DNA of 64,000 nucleotides from Paralithodes platypus (GCA_032716605.1 CM064580.1:37368573-37432572); one strand, 5' to 3'. Positions 10,409-21,332 are shown, counted from the stretch's first letter. The notes: generated from the sequence alone by a model not told the origin. Numbers and translations are program-made.

Positions 10409-11188
10409 TAGGGCAATGAGAAGAAATACGTTGTGGAACATCATGATTTATTCTAATTTTCGGCGACGTCACGCAGCCATCCTCAGGAAAGGGTTACCAA
10501 CAGATCCTAAAAATTGAGTATAACTCTGTATATATTGCTAAAACAGGATCACTAAAATGTAATGCATTGTTGAACACGTGGCAATTTGCCTATCTAAAAA
10601 ACAATTAAACAACATAATTTTGGCCAACTAGGCAAGGTTGAATATAAAATAAATCTACGGCTAGACACCATCAAATTCAAAATGGCTAAATCTCAATGCA
10701 ACAAAAGAAATCAAATCGCATAAGATATCAAATTTATATTATGATATTAGCATAATACTTTGGACGCTGTTTAGCGGCAGGTTAAATTTTGTTTAATAGA
10801 TTTTAGCCTTTACAGTTCAGAATAATATTTGAATTGAAAAAGAAATGATAATATAAATTTGATATCTTATGCGTTTTGATTTCTTTTGTTGCATTGAGAT
10901 TTAGCAATTTTGAATTTGATGGTGTCTAGCCGTAGATTTATTTTATATTCAAACCTTGCCTAGGTGGCCAAAATTATGTTGTTTAATTATTTTTTAGATA
11001 GGCAAATTGCCACGTGTTCAACAATGCATTACATTTTAGTGATCCTGTTTTAGCAATATATACAGAGTTATACTCAATTTTTAGGATTTGTTGGTAACCC
11101 TTTCCTGAGAATGGCTGCGTGACGTCGCCGAAAATTAGAATAAATCATGATGTTCCACAACGTATTTCTTCTCATTGCCCTACTAATT
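10405..11188. mobile_element. Foldback with 340-bp arms, probable Penelope-like terminal repeat
   Basis: Arms 10405-10744 and 10846-11188 are near-identical inverted copies around a 101-bp spacer. The arms have no coding capacity. The outer part reads CCTGAGGATGGCTGCGTGAC then GTCGCCGAAAATTAG on the plus strand of the right arm. That type of sequence (CTGANGA, a stem, then GAAA) resembles Penelope-like 3' ends and a hammerhead core. As with the larger foldback at 4576-7842, both outer ends meet (AT)n arrays, although about 45 bp of extra sequence precedes the right array. The assignment to Penelope-like elements is inference. Confidence 0.65.
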
Positions 11189-11232
11189 TGGAAGTTGCGG
11201 TGTCCAAGATCACCTGCTGAGGTTCTCACAAC

Positions 11233-11234
11233 TA

Positions 11235-11278
<44 letters not shown>

Positions 11279-11312
11279 TATACAGTATATATATAGTATA
11301 TAATATATATTT
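11233..11312. repeat. (AT)n array
   Basis: TA array with ATTATATACAGTATATA interruptions between the foldback and repeat R. Confidence 0.9.
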
Positions 11313-11324
11313 ATGTTAATTGTT

Positions 11325-11570
11325 TGAGGTGTAGGGGCCCCCAACTCACGTTGGATTCTCACAAATATCACATTAAGAAATTCTATTGTGATGTAGGTAT
11401 CCAATATATTTTATCACCAAATATCGTGTTATCCTTGCTTATATTTTGGAGATAACGTTATGGTCATTTTCAGACTATCAAGGCTCCTAACCCTTATTGA
11501 GTTTATGCAATCATTGCAAAACAATTATATGTGAAGTTGAAACTACTACTGGTAGTACTACTAAAAATAA
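11325..11570 (-). repeat. Flanking interspersed repeat R, copy 2 (inverted)
   Basis: Reverse-complement relative of 4190-4445, sharing CACGTTGGATTCTCACAAAT, CTATTGTGATGTAG and TATCCTTGCTTATA. Followed by A/T-rich trinucleotide repeats to about 11640. Confidence 0.75.
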
Positions 11571-12229
11571 TATCAATAATAATAACATATATAATAATAA
11601 TAATATTACAAACAAATAATAATAACAATAACAATAATCGCATTTTTCATTAAGCTCCATTTCTCTCTAGCCTCCGCTCTCAGATTCAATACCGCTGTAG
11701 CAGCCAACAGAGGCAATTACTCCTCCCGTTTTTCAAGAGATAGTATCAACCAGGGGTAGTGAAAACAAAAACAATAAAAATAAAACTTCACACTTGAGCA
11801 GGCTCGAGTCTCCTGGGTAGGAAGTCAAGACGCTCTCCGGCTGGCTGAACAAGTTGTAAGGGAGCAGCGTGAACATCGAACCAAAACTGTGCATGGTCAT
11901 TTTACAGATGTTAAACAAATAGGATATTCTGGCTCATCAATTAATCATAACATAATCGATTGTATATGGATACGAATTGAAGTTACTAACCAAGTGTCTT
12001 TTAAATCCTTGTGTAAGATTCTGAGACATTATAAAAAATAAAAATAAATAAATAAAACATAAAAATAAAACAGATACACAGACATGCTGCAGTGACCATA
12101 ATTATACTCTCAGCAACTGTCGTTGGTTAAGATAATACGTGGAAGTAAAATAGAGTTAATGGATCAAAGTAAAAGTGATTAATTTAATTACTCAAATTGT
12201 GGGATCGCTAAAATGGTTCGGGCATAGGG
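11571..12229. other. Intergenic, ATA-rich then unique sequence
   Basis: Imperfect (AAT)n to 11640, then about 600 bp of sequence with no motif I recognise on either strand. Confidence 0.6.
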
Positions 12230-12313
12230 TAATGTACAGTAATGGTTATTATGTTCCTCTCTCTGTATATATAATGTACAGTAATGGTTATTATGTTCCT
12301 CTCTCTGTATATA
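12230..12313. repeat. 42-bp tandem duplication
   Basis: Two consecutive identical 42-bp units beginning TAATGTACAGTAATGG, at 12230 and 12272. Confidence 0.95.
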
Positions 12314-12789
12314 TATTTGTATACTTCAGGTTCAGTACAAGAGTGTGCAGTAACATGTGATTGTAACGATGTCCTGAGGTAAATATGTGTACCAATATCT
12401 GGAGATGGACACTGTACACAAATACCGCAATTAACCCCACTGTTTGTAATCTATGCAGTATCACTCTATGTTAAGCGAGAGAGAGAGAGAGTTATTGAAA
12501 TGGAGCGGGAGGGTAAGTAGGAGATAAGAGGGAATGGCAAGTAAGAACCATTGAGAGAAAGAGAGGGAGAAGAGAGGGGTACGTTGCAGTTACGTTAATA
12601 TAAGTTTCGATATACCGAGTTAGGTTAAATTAAGCTAGAGGTGATTAAAGGCTACGGTAGACTAACTTGGATTAAGATATACCAAGGTGAGGTAGACTAA
12701 ATTAATAAGTGATTGTCCATGGAAAAATAGACTAGAATAAGTGAGGTTATCTTTAGTTACACTAGTTCAAAAATATGATTGCTCAACCG

Positions 12790-13390
12790 TGTCCGTGCGT
12801 TCTTTAACCCCGCACAACTTCTTGCTCTGTACAGAGGCGCCGTGTGCCCATGTATCTAGTATTGTTCCCATGTGTGGGGAGGGTTCCCTCATACCGCATT
12901 TTTCGAAAGGGTCAAGTCAAAAAATTTCATCTTTTCAACTCACCACCTCTTATTAATTCCATACAATCTCTTTCTACACACCAAAATATTGCATATATTT
13001 CACTCTTCTACAGCTATTACAACAATCAGAGCTCTCTCAATGCTTACTGCGAATGGGGGGCACCCACATTTCAACACAATCCCACCCCTATTCTGTCCAA
13101 CCCAAGAGTTTAACAAATGTTCTCACTTTTTTTTCTTCTACTCAACAAGTGAACTCTGGAACTCTCTCCCTCAATCAATCTATCCTTCATCCTATGACTT
13201 AGAATGCTTTAAGCTTCGTAAGTTCAGGCATTTTTACCCCAATGTACCAAATTAAATTTGTCTCTGTCACTCTTTAATTTTGTTGGTAGACACTCGTTAC
13301 ATGCAGCCTGCCTTTTGTCTCCTTCATACACATAGACCCAAAACATATAAAGACACACTTTTGTCAAATTTGAATATATATCAGATTAAG
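12790..13390 (+). pseudogene. APE-type LINE RT carboxyl relic with 3' UTR
   Basis: The plus-strand blocks are SLTPHNFLLCTEAPCAHVSS, an LFPCVGRVPSYRIFRKG-like block, then STSELWNSLPQSIYPSSYD and a short HFYPNVPN end. They lie in three frames, so at least two frameshifts occurred. The 3' untranslated region contains TGCCTTTTGTCTCCTTCAT, which also occurs at about 39378 and, in reverse, near 22190, marking the shared 3' end of this family. It lacks everything upstream of the thumb. Confidence 0.78.
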
Positions 13391-13926
13391 GTAGTTTAGG
13401 TTATGAACGATGGTTGAAACGATTGTTTGGATGGCTGGGTAGGGTAGGGGTCTGGGGTTGTAGCATAAACAATAAAGTGGTCACTATAATTATGTATTAA
13501 TCCTCTGCGGGCCCAAAGGTCCAAAATATAAATAAATCTCGTATGTGGTAGTCATGGATTCTCGCCCGGCTGCTTTATCAGTCTCTGCCCAGGCAGCTAG
13601 ATTCAGGGAAGACTGGTCCAGCTCAAGTCGTCTTCTGTTGTATCGCTGCCTTCCTTCTCATGCAGGAGTGTAGAGTAAGCATACATAGCTGTTATGTAGG
13701 CACAGGCCACAGGAAACGTGGTTGTAAATACTGGATCCGGGGAAGCTCGTCTGGCTGCCGTTACCTTCATCTCCCTTCTACTGTTGCTCGGCTCAGCTCG
13801 GCTGCACCTCTTGCTGCTGCATCACAACTGAACTTCGCAGCATCAGAATATAGGAGCCGAGGAATTGCCAACCAGACCTTCTCTTCAGTTGTGTTCCGGG
13901 CTGTTCCTGGTTAAGTGTGCCTCTTT
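13391..13926. other. Intergenic, nothing recognised
   Basis: More G/C-rich than its surroundings. The open frame at 13660-13914 has no family motif and I do not support it as a gene. Confidence 0.5.
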
Positions 13927-14161
13927 TTAACCCTTTCACGCATTTATGACGCAGAGGTTGCCAGATTAGCAATACAAAATAGAGTTCTCTCACTCTGATA
14001 ATTACCTCTCCAAAATTAGTTTTCTGCCCACAGCTAACTCAAAGACAACTGCAGAGGTTGAAGTAACTAAACTAAAGGTTTCTAAATACCCCTGATGGTA
14101 ACAAAGGCTTTAAAGTATCCCCAATAGGCTCAAAATCGCGTCATATGCGTGAATGGGTTAA
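13927..14161. mobile_element. TTAA-flanked MITE, piggyBac-like ends
   Basis: Left end TTAACCCTTTCACGCATT with ATGACGC, and right end GCGTCATATGCGTG followed by AATGGGTTAA, form terminal inverted repeats of about 25 bp. A TTAA target and CCCTT ends are typical of piggyBac-type elements. 235 bp, no coding capacity. Its interior differs from the TTAA elements at 41499 and 41843. Confidence 0.8.
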
Positions 14162-14344
14162 GGAGTGGGGAAGGAAAGGGTTAGTGGGGGGGGGGGTATG
14201 AAATGAGGATGAGATGAGGTGAAAGGTAGTGGGTCTATGACTTTGCAATTATCTGAGCTAGCTAATAGCTGTTTATATTATCCTAAGTTAATTAGGTTAT
14301 GTGTTATTTGGAGTTTTGTCAGTGTTATTTAGATTTAGACATTT

Positions 14345-15605
14345 GATTTATATGTATTGTATATGGGAGGGGGGTCTTCTTCTATAATCTAGAGCCCGTT
14401 GGTTGCTGGAGAAATTGTGGTTGAATTTTCTGATGTTTTCTTGTATATAATGTTCTTATGTGTTGTACTATGTCTGGATGTATTTCTTTGAGTTTTTCCC
14501 ATGTTCTTTTTTCTTGTTGTCGTAGTTTGATGTTAATTGGTGTGAGGTTTAGGGAATTTTATTAAACTCTTGTGTTGTGTGTAGTGTTTGAGGTGAATCT
14601 TAGTGCTATATTTTGTATTACTTGTAATTGTGTTATTTGTGTTTTGCTGAGGACATGTGTGGGTATGGGAGGGTAAAGTAGTATGGGGACTACTAGTGAT
14701 TTTATGAAGTGAAATTATATTGTTGTTCTTAGGTCTCGGAATACAAATTTGGAAAATAAATATATGAGTGCGTGGGTGGCCTTTCCTCTTCTGTCCTTGA
14801 CGTGTGGGATGTAGCTTGTCTTAGTGATGTGTAATCCCAAGTTTTCACTGGTTCGTCTTCTATAAATAATGGTTCTTCTCTTCTTGATCCAATGCGTATT
14901 ACAGTAAACTTGTTGATATTAGTTTTGATGCGCCATTTCCTCTCATATTGGTGTATTCTTTCAGTTTCTCTCCTTGTCTTAGTTCATGATCTTTTATTTT
15001 CCCTCATATTGTGTAATTCGGTGATGAGCGTATGTTATGTTGATGCCTGTTAGTAAGTTAGGTGTGTCTCTTGTATATAATATTATAATGAAAAGGGTTG
15101 GTGAGAGGACTCTTTCTTGTGGGACTCCGCAGCTAATGTTGAATGGGTTCCCTGTGTATGTGTTAAGTTATATTTTGGCCGTTCATTCTTTGAGGAAATT
15201 GAATATTAATTATTCAGCTAGGGTTGGCAGATTTAAGTGGAACATTTTATAATTCAGTCCTGGGTGCCACACTTTGTTGAAGGTTTTGGTTTCAAAGTGT
15301 GTTCTTAGATTTGTATTTAATTATTATTTCTAGAATTTGCCCGGGGACTTCTATTCGCTGTAAGTAGGCGAAAAATCATGGCCTCTATCCTCTGTAACTC
15401 AAAAAGGGCTAGAGCAAATTGGCTGTAAATTTTCACATCTATTCCTTGACTGACTCTTCCCAAATGGTAGAAATATTTGCTTGATTACTCTAGTCGTTTA
15501 TGAGTTACAGAGGTTAGAGGTCATGATTTCTCGCCTACTTACAGCGAATAGTAGGGAGATTGGGTGGTAGTTGTCTCCTCCGGTTCTTCCAAGAATTTAT
15601 AGCTG
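14345..15605 (-). pseudogene. Jockey-like LINE RT relic, interrupted by a MITE
   Basis: No long open frame survives, but minus-strand translation shows RT blocks in order. GGDNYHPISL is at about 15585-15553; the MITE follows; then EVPGQILEIIIK is at 15350-15310. A FNKVWHPGL block comes next, then NPFNISCGVPQERVLSP (about 15160-15100), and the active-site region reads ITYAHHRITQY where YADD is expected (about 15030). HVKDRRGKATHALIYF and a TLHTTQEFNKIP-like carboxyl part follow to about 14390. Block order and the VKDRRGKATHA-type segment fit a Jockey-like LINE. The loss of both active-site aspartates and the many stops mean it is long dead. Confidence 0.75.
15352..15550. mobile_element. TA-flanked MITE (195 bp), copy 1, inside LINE
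   Basis: Body 15354-15548 has long inverted ends, TTCGCTGTAAGTAGGCGA and its complement, continuing to a ACCTCTAtCCTCTG pairing. It is flanked by TA at 15352-15353 and 15549-15550. Removing the body and one TA leaves a LINE reading frame ISLLEVPG, so TA is the target duplication. TA targets suggest a Tc1/mariner-type source. Confidence 0.88.
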
Positions 15606-16245
15606 GCACCACAAATTGCACTGTATGCTGATTGGTCGATTGTGCCCAGGTGTCTCGGGAATACCTGTTTTCCGTCAACCACTCCTCTCCTGCCTGTCTG
15701 TCTGTCACCGCACTAATTTCCCCATAATAGTATCGACAATCAGTTTTTATGTGAGGTTTTAAATACAGATCAAATTATGGTTGCCGAGATACCGTGAGTT
15801 AAGGATGTCAGTATCGTACACAGGTTGTGGGTAAGAGGTGGTTGGGTCAGCGGGCTCCTGGCACGGCTTCGGCCAATCAGCGCATGGCAAAGTTTCATTG
15901 ACAGTCTCCCTCACATTTGTAAATTTCATAAATCGATTTTAGGAGTATAGTTGGTTGTTGGATGGAACATAATAATTGTGTCTTGCAATACCAAACACAG
16001 CCACCTGATTGGCTGCACATCGGGATATTCCTTTCAGTTGACTTTTTTCTAAATTTACTTCCACTTAGTCAACTACCATAAAATTCACCAGTACACCTTC
16101 GCAAACTATTCTATTAACATAATTACCATTGTTCTGTTTGCTGCTAGTAACATATGAAGGTAGTGTGGGTAATGGTTATCTATATGGTGACTAATAGTAG
16201 TGGTGGTGACGTTTACTGCTGGGGTGGCTTTAGTGCTGCTGAAGT
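15606..16245. other. Intergenic, nothing recognised
   Basis: About 640 bp without coding motif or repeat I could match elsewhere in the window. Confidence 0.55.
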
Positions 16246-16299
16246 TATTGTTGAGCCCTTATATAATTACCCATAATATCAGGATGACGTTTTTTATCT

Positions 16300-16463
16300 T
16301 AACTTACCATTAAGGGATTTATTGATCTTAGGAGGGTCCTGTGGGAGTCAAGTGAGTTGCCTGAAGTATATTTTACCTCCTTGACTCCTAGCGCTCCTTC
16401 CTAAGCTGAGTGATATCAATTAATGTTTTTGTCAGAATAAATAAAATATACCAGTAGCGTTAA
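16300..16463. mobile_element. TTAA-family MITE relic
   Basis: Carries the family core TTAGGAGGGTCC and GCTCCTTCCTAAGCTGAG as an inverted pair and ends at TTAA (16460-16463). The left terminus is diverged, so the start is approximate. Confidence 0.55.
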
Positions 16464-16596
16464 CCCTGCAGCCTTTTATAAACGGTTATAAGAAATGCTA
16501 ATCTAATCCAAACTAGATGTATTTTATATTCTTAGAAACAGTACATGTGATTCGCATCGGAATTGTTGACCAGTATAAACGATGTTCTATAAGCAC

Positions 16597-16945
<349 letters not shown>

Positions 16946-17133
16946 CATACAATGATGGGAAAAGGAAAAACAAATGCACTTAAAATAACCTCCATGCATT
17001 TAATGGTGTCCACTATTCAGGAACGTTTTTAGATCAACTGGATATAATCTATTGTGGATTGAAAGTTTGTGGTCAATTAGTCTTCGGAAGTGAATTCGTA
17101 CAAGAGGTGGTTTGTGGCATAAATTACTTCTGG

Positions 17134-17481
17134 TTAAGGGGGTAGTGCTTAGTTTTTGGTTTATATATTTATTTATTTATTTATTTTTTAAATTTCCTCG
17201 CTAGACCTCCATCAAGCTTAGAAAAACACCCCCTACACATTTTTCGGTAGCAAAATGTCCTGGCCGCAGGCCGTTTCCTTCTAATATTAGAGGATCGCTA
17301 ACGATCGCCAGGACAAAAATCGACACCTAAAGGGCACGAAAGGTCTTAATATTGACATCGAAATTAGGCGAAAGGTCTCAAAATCGCCAAACTAACGGAA
17401 CGAATGTCTTAAAAACTCAAAACTAATATGGTAAATATTAGGCAGAAGGGGGTTCGGAAAAAGCGAGCACTACCCCCTTAA
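17134..17481 (+). mobile_element. TTAAG-type foldback element, complete
   Basis: 348 bp bounded by TTAAGGGGGTAGTGCT and AGCACTACCCCCTTAA. The interior has the hairpin module: ATTTTTCGGTAGCAAAATG, then GGCCGCAGGCC, then a GGATCGCTAACGATCGCC stretch, then AAATCGACACCTAAAG. Tandem-like AGGTCTTAA and AGGTCTCAAAA lines follow. Sister copies are at 8331, 18473, 39800, 40161, 41016 and 57048. Non-autonomous, no protein. Confidence 0.85.
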
Positions 17482-17541
17482 AAGAGGTTCTTCATTGTGG
17501 AGAGGTAATTGTAAAGTCGTGGGCGTTAGTAGATGCCCTGG

Positions 17542-17756
17542 CTATAGTCTATTCGCTGTAAGTAGGCGATAAATCATGACCTCTATCCTCTGGAACTCTA
17601 AAAGGCCTAGAGCAAATGGGCTGTAAATTTCCACATCTATTCCTTGACTGACTCTTGCCAAATGGTAGAAATATTAGCTCGATTATTCTAGTCGTTTTCT
17701 AGTTACAGAGGTTAGAGGTCGTGATTTCTCGCCTACTTTCAGCGAATAGACTATAG
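17542..17756. mobile_element. TA-flanked MITE, copy 2
   Basis: Same element as 15352-15550, about 90 percent alike by eye, between TATTCGCTG and CAGCGAATA. The flanks CTATAGTC and GACTATAG are themselves complementary, so the inferred empty site is an 18-bp perfect palindrome centred on TA. Confidence 0.85.
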
Positions 17757-18202
17757 TACTACGGCGGAAAGTGTGACGAGACAGCACAATTGTAGCATAT
17801 TCGTTTGAACATTTACAATAAGAGCATGGTAAGTAATGCAAGAATAAATAAAATGTAAATGGTATTCATCGTCTCTCTAATATTTCTAAACTCCTCTCTA
17901 CCCTCTCTCTCTCTCTCTCTCTCTCACTCAATCACATTCCCTTCCGAGATCTGATTCCCTGGTTCAATTCCATCAATGCCGCCTCATTCACCGTCAGCCC
18001 AGACTCTCAATTCACAATCCGTCAATCTTCATCCCGTTCCAAAGCAGTATTCCATTTCCATTCCTGTCAATTATACTATCGTCCAAGTTTCTTTTTCCAT
18101 GGATTTTTTCGTATTTTGAATATGTTCAAACATTGTTTGCCCCACTCTCCTGCAACAGGTTTATAGCTTATTTTATGTATTACCAGGATTGTATATTCAT
18201 CG

Positions 18203-18277
18203 CAATATATTTCTCTCTCTCTCTCTCTCTCTCTCTTTCCCTCTCTCTCTCTCTCTCGCTCTCTCTCTCTCGCTCTT
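18203..18277. repeat. (TC)n microsatellite
   Basis: CT dinucleotide run with few interruptions. A shorter one lies at 17899-17925. Confidence 0.95.
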
Positions 18278-18472
18278 AGTTTGAAGGAAGCCTGGGAAGG
18301 GTTTTTTGTAAGCCTAGGGGACAAACTAAAATACATATTTATATACAAAATAAAGGCAACACTCTGTCCAATAATCACACTAAAGAGGTGGGGCCCCTGA
18401 GCTGGGCTACCTTTACCAGGGTTATTGAAAGATCGATGGCTGACGTCAATCTTTATATAATGTTACAATCGA

Positions 18473-18801
18473 CTAAGGGGGTACTACTCGCTTTTTCTGG
18501 ACACCCTTCTCCCTCATGTTTAGCATATTAGTTGTGAGGTTTTAAGACGTTCGTTCCGTTAGTTTGGCGATTTGAGACTTTTCGTCCCATTTCTTCGTCA
18601 ATGTTAAGACCTTTCGTGCCCTTTGGGTGTCGATTTTATCCTAGCCTCCAATTTTAAAAGGAACCAGCCTTCGGCCGGTTCTCTTTATCTTGAAAGGGGG
18701 TCTAGGGGTTGTTTTTCTAAGCTTGATATAGGTCTATCGAGGAAACTAAAACATAAATTAATAGATAAATAAATCTACCAAAAAGCAAGCAGTACCCCCA
18801 G
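18473..18801 (-). mobile_element. TTAAG-type foldback element, partial core
   Basis: Inverse orientation copy bounded by CTAAGGGGGTACTACTCGC and GCAAGCAGTACCCCCAG. It keeps the AACCAGCCTTCGGCCGG hairpin but has lost the TTTTTCGATAG hairpin. The TTAA ends are mutated. Confidence 0.8.
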
Positions 18802-19073
18802 ACCTCTAACATTCCTAGATTTGAACTGTGACAATAATTGGCAATAGGCTATTTCTTCTACAAGGTGCTTGATCGAGAATGTAACCCAGTAAGTTAAGAG
18901 AGCATTCTGGTAAAGCATCATACATAACCCTTCTACTTGAATACATTTGGTTAGTCACGCAATTTACTTCCCAAGGTTTTCCATCAATACTTCAACCTTT
19001 ATTCACCATACGGGCGGTCGTAAGTAATAGTAGATCCATTATTGCTCTTTCTCTTCCATTGTGCTTTAAACAT

Positions 19074-19206
19074 TATGTTTGTATGTATATACCCAGGCAC
19101 ATACCCTATAGCTGGGGGTATCCAACTCGAGACTGAGCCTGAACAGAAACAACATTTAAAGTTCCAATTCTTAGGGTGTGGGACCACTTTCGCGTTCCCT
19201 CGCCCC
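19074..19206 (+). repeat. Interspersed repeat (GGGGGT/GACTGAGCCTGAACAG), copy A
   Basis: About 130 bp shared with 53724-53870 (plus) and 24448-24580 (minus). Landmarks are GTATGTATATACCCAGGCAC, ATAGCTGGGGGT, GAGCCTGAACAGA, CAATTCTTAGGGT and GACCACTTTCGCGTTCCCTC. No coding potential. It may be a SINE tail or LINE 3' UTR. Confidence 0.8.
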
Positions 19207-19259
19207 TGAGTCTATCTTGTCAAGTAGGATAATAATCTTAACCTGTTCCTGTTTATATT

Positions 19260-19470
19260 AAGGAGAAGGGAAATCCTACTTGTATAATGTATTTCAATTC
19301 ATACACATGTCGCAGAACCCATATTCCAGAATACCATACAGGGATTTTGTACAAGTTTCCCCACGTCTTGTGACTTGTGTATACATTGAAATACAATCTC
19401 CTTAATATATATAGGAAAAGTTTAAGTTTCCTTTATCAGGCTGTGGTGTAGTGGATTAACCCTTACACCA
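19260..19470 (+). repeat. Repeat ending in tRNA-like A-box sequence
   Basis: Contains ATTCCAGAATACCATACAGG (also at 23742) and ends ATAGGAAAAGTTTAAGTTTCC then GGTGTAGTGGATTA. The same ending occurs at 20040-20090, where a B box follows. Here the sequence continues into a TTAACCCTTA element instead. Confidence 0.55.
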
Positions 19471-20069
19471 CGGGGACCGTCAAGGTACGTCCTGGAAATA
19501 TCCTGCAATTTAAAGCCTATTAAATTAAAGCCTGTGAAGGTGAGTCAGAGTGATCTGTAGCGCAGCAGGCCACCGTCCGCTCTCCGCTACGACTGCCGTG
19601 GCACTGATGGTCTGTGGTTGGGTCTCACGAGATATATAATATCAGTGTTGCCAAAGGCAAATGTAGTTGACATTGATAATTAATAGAGAATATTGCCGAT
19701 GTCTTTAGTAACGCTGCGGGTGAACTCCGCCAGCTACAGATGTCGTTCTGGTGTCATTTGAAAGCTTTTGTGTTCTAGTTATTTGCTGCAAACATTTAAT
19801 TTCATTCAGAAACTTTTTTAAACAATCAGGAGTGCCTGAATGAGCCCTATTATAGCGGAAATACGCCCACACTGATGAGTCTCGTGTTTGGCTGGGCGAA
19901 AATTAAATTCAATCTCTATAGCCCGAGTTGCGAGGTGAAACTTGTAAAAATCTATGTAAGGTATCCTGGAATATGGTTCCTGCAACTTGTGTATAAATTG
20001 AAATTATTCTCCAAGTAGGATTTCCCTTCGCCTTCATACAAATAGGAAAAGGTTTAGTTTCCTTTATCA

Positions 20070-20140
20070 CGCCGTGGTGTAGTGGATTAGATTAGCTTGG
20101 ACACGTGTCCTGACTGTTGGAGGTTCGAATCCGGCTGGGA
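20070..20140 (+). promoter_or_regulatory. tRNA-like internal promoter (SINE head)
   Basis: GGTGTAGTGGATTAG fits an A box, and GGTTCGAATCC 40 bases later fits a B box, as in RNA polymerase III promoters of tRNAs and tRNA-derived SINEs. The acceptor arms do not pair convincingly, so I read it as SINE-like or tRNA-pseudogene. Confidence 0.55.
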
Positions 20141-20644
20141 GTATAAATATATATATATACTATATATATATATACAGAGAGAGAGAGAGAGAGAGATTGA
20201 AAAGGAAGTGAGAGTAGTGGAAATAATCGACTCTTTACAATAGGAGTATTTTCATCATCTGTATAATTATAATGTTCTCCAATCATATACTCACGGTATC
20301 GTCAGCATAAGCATAAGAAATGACGAATGAGTCAACGTTAAGCTGTGAGTATGGGAAATAAAATGGTTGATGGTACCAATATGAAATCAATGAACATTGT
20401 TATATTATGGACAAAATATAAATAGCATGATATTTTAACAAATCTTGACATTATCATTAGATTTGTCATCAAAGAGGATCCATAATACTATTGTACTAGG
20501 ATAATTAAAATCGTATCACTTAGCCGAGTTGGGTAGTTGAAAGGGGGGGGGGGGGGGGTAAAATAGTCATGGTTTAAGTCTAAAAAAATCGGCACGAGAC
20601 TATAACCTGATTCTTCAAAAAAGAACTAAGGTTCCTTCACTTAT

Positions 20645-20730
20645 ATCCGCTTATGGTCGAGTGGATACGGTATCCAACTCTCATTAGCATACCTGAGTGA
20701 GTGGGTTCGAATCCTGGTCAGGATATCTCT
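20645..20730 (+). promoter_or_regulatory. tRNA-like sequence with A and B boxes
   Basis: TGGTCGAGTGGATACGG (A box) and GGGTTCGAATCCTGG (B box) lie at tRNA spacing, followed by TCAGGATATC. A plausible tRNA-derived SINE head; a full cloverleaf is not convincing by eye. Confidence 0.55.
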
Positions 20731-20754
20731 CTCCCAACCTGTCCAACATTATCA

Positions 20755-20962
20755 TTAACCCTTCCTGTACCAGTCGCTATTTTTATGTTAGCACTATTTA
20801 GAAGATTGTATGAAGCTTAGGAAGGATCTTTTGTAGTTAACGAGGTTGATTGGCGTAGTTTGAAGCTGTGTAATTGCTCGAGTCTTTCTTAAACTGAATT
20901 AAATCGATTAATAGTAGCCATAATAATGATACAAACCATGTCGATGGTACAGAAAAGGTTAA
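20755..20962. mobile_element. TTAA-flanked MITE with GGAAGG core
   Basis: Starts TTAACCCTTCCTGTACCAG and ends CTGGTAC-like with AAAAGGTTAA. The inner pair AGCTTAGGAAGGATC and TCTTTCTTAAACTGA is the family core. Confidence 0.75.
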
Positions 20963-21059
20963 ATATTTTTCGCCCTCTAGGCTCCCAGGCCATCACTTAA
21001 ACATAAGTAACACCCATTCTTAACATTAGTCATCAATTACAAACCCCAATGTACTTGAA

Positions 21060-21118
21060 TAACTAATGAAAGCATATGGTCCTCCCGGGATTCGAACTAG
21101 GGACACCACACCCATGAG
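21060..21118 (-). promoter_or_regulatory. tRNA-like B box, minus strand
   Basis: On the minus strand CTAGTTCGAATCCCGGGAGG reads as a tRNA T-arm/B box, with GGTGTGGTGTCC upstream. Probably a SINE or tRNA pseudogene remnant. Confidence 0.45.
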
Positions 21119-21332
21119 GAAATCTACTTATGATATTGTTCGTGTAACGTAACTTATATTATAAGGATATCTATGATTCCTCCTTCCTCACATGCCTTGT
21201 ATATCTTTTGTCCATCTAATTTTTTCCAACATTTCCTCTTTTCTTCTCCTGTGTGTACCATCCTTCTTGTCCTCATCTTCCCTTTCCTTGTCAATCTTCC
21301 TATTTTCACTATTTCGTTGATGTTAAATATTG

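Noticed and set aside
20640..20730. A functional tRNA gene
   Set aside because: A and B boxes are present but I could not pair a 7-bp acceptor stem or a standard anticodon arm; reported only as a tRNA-like promoter.
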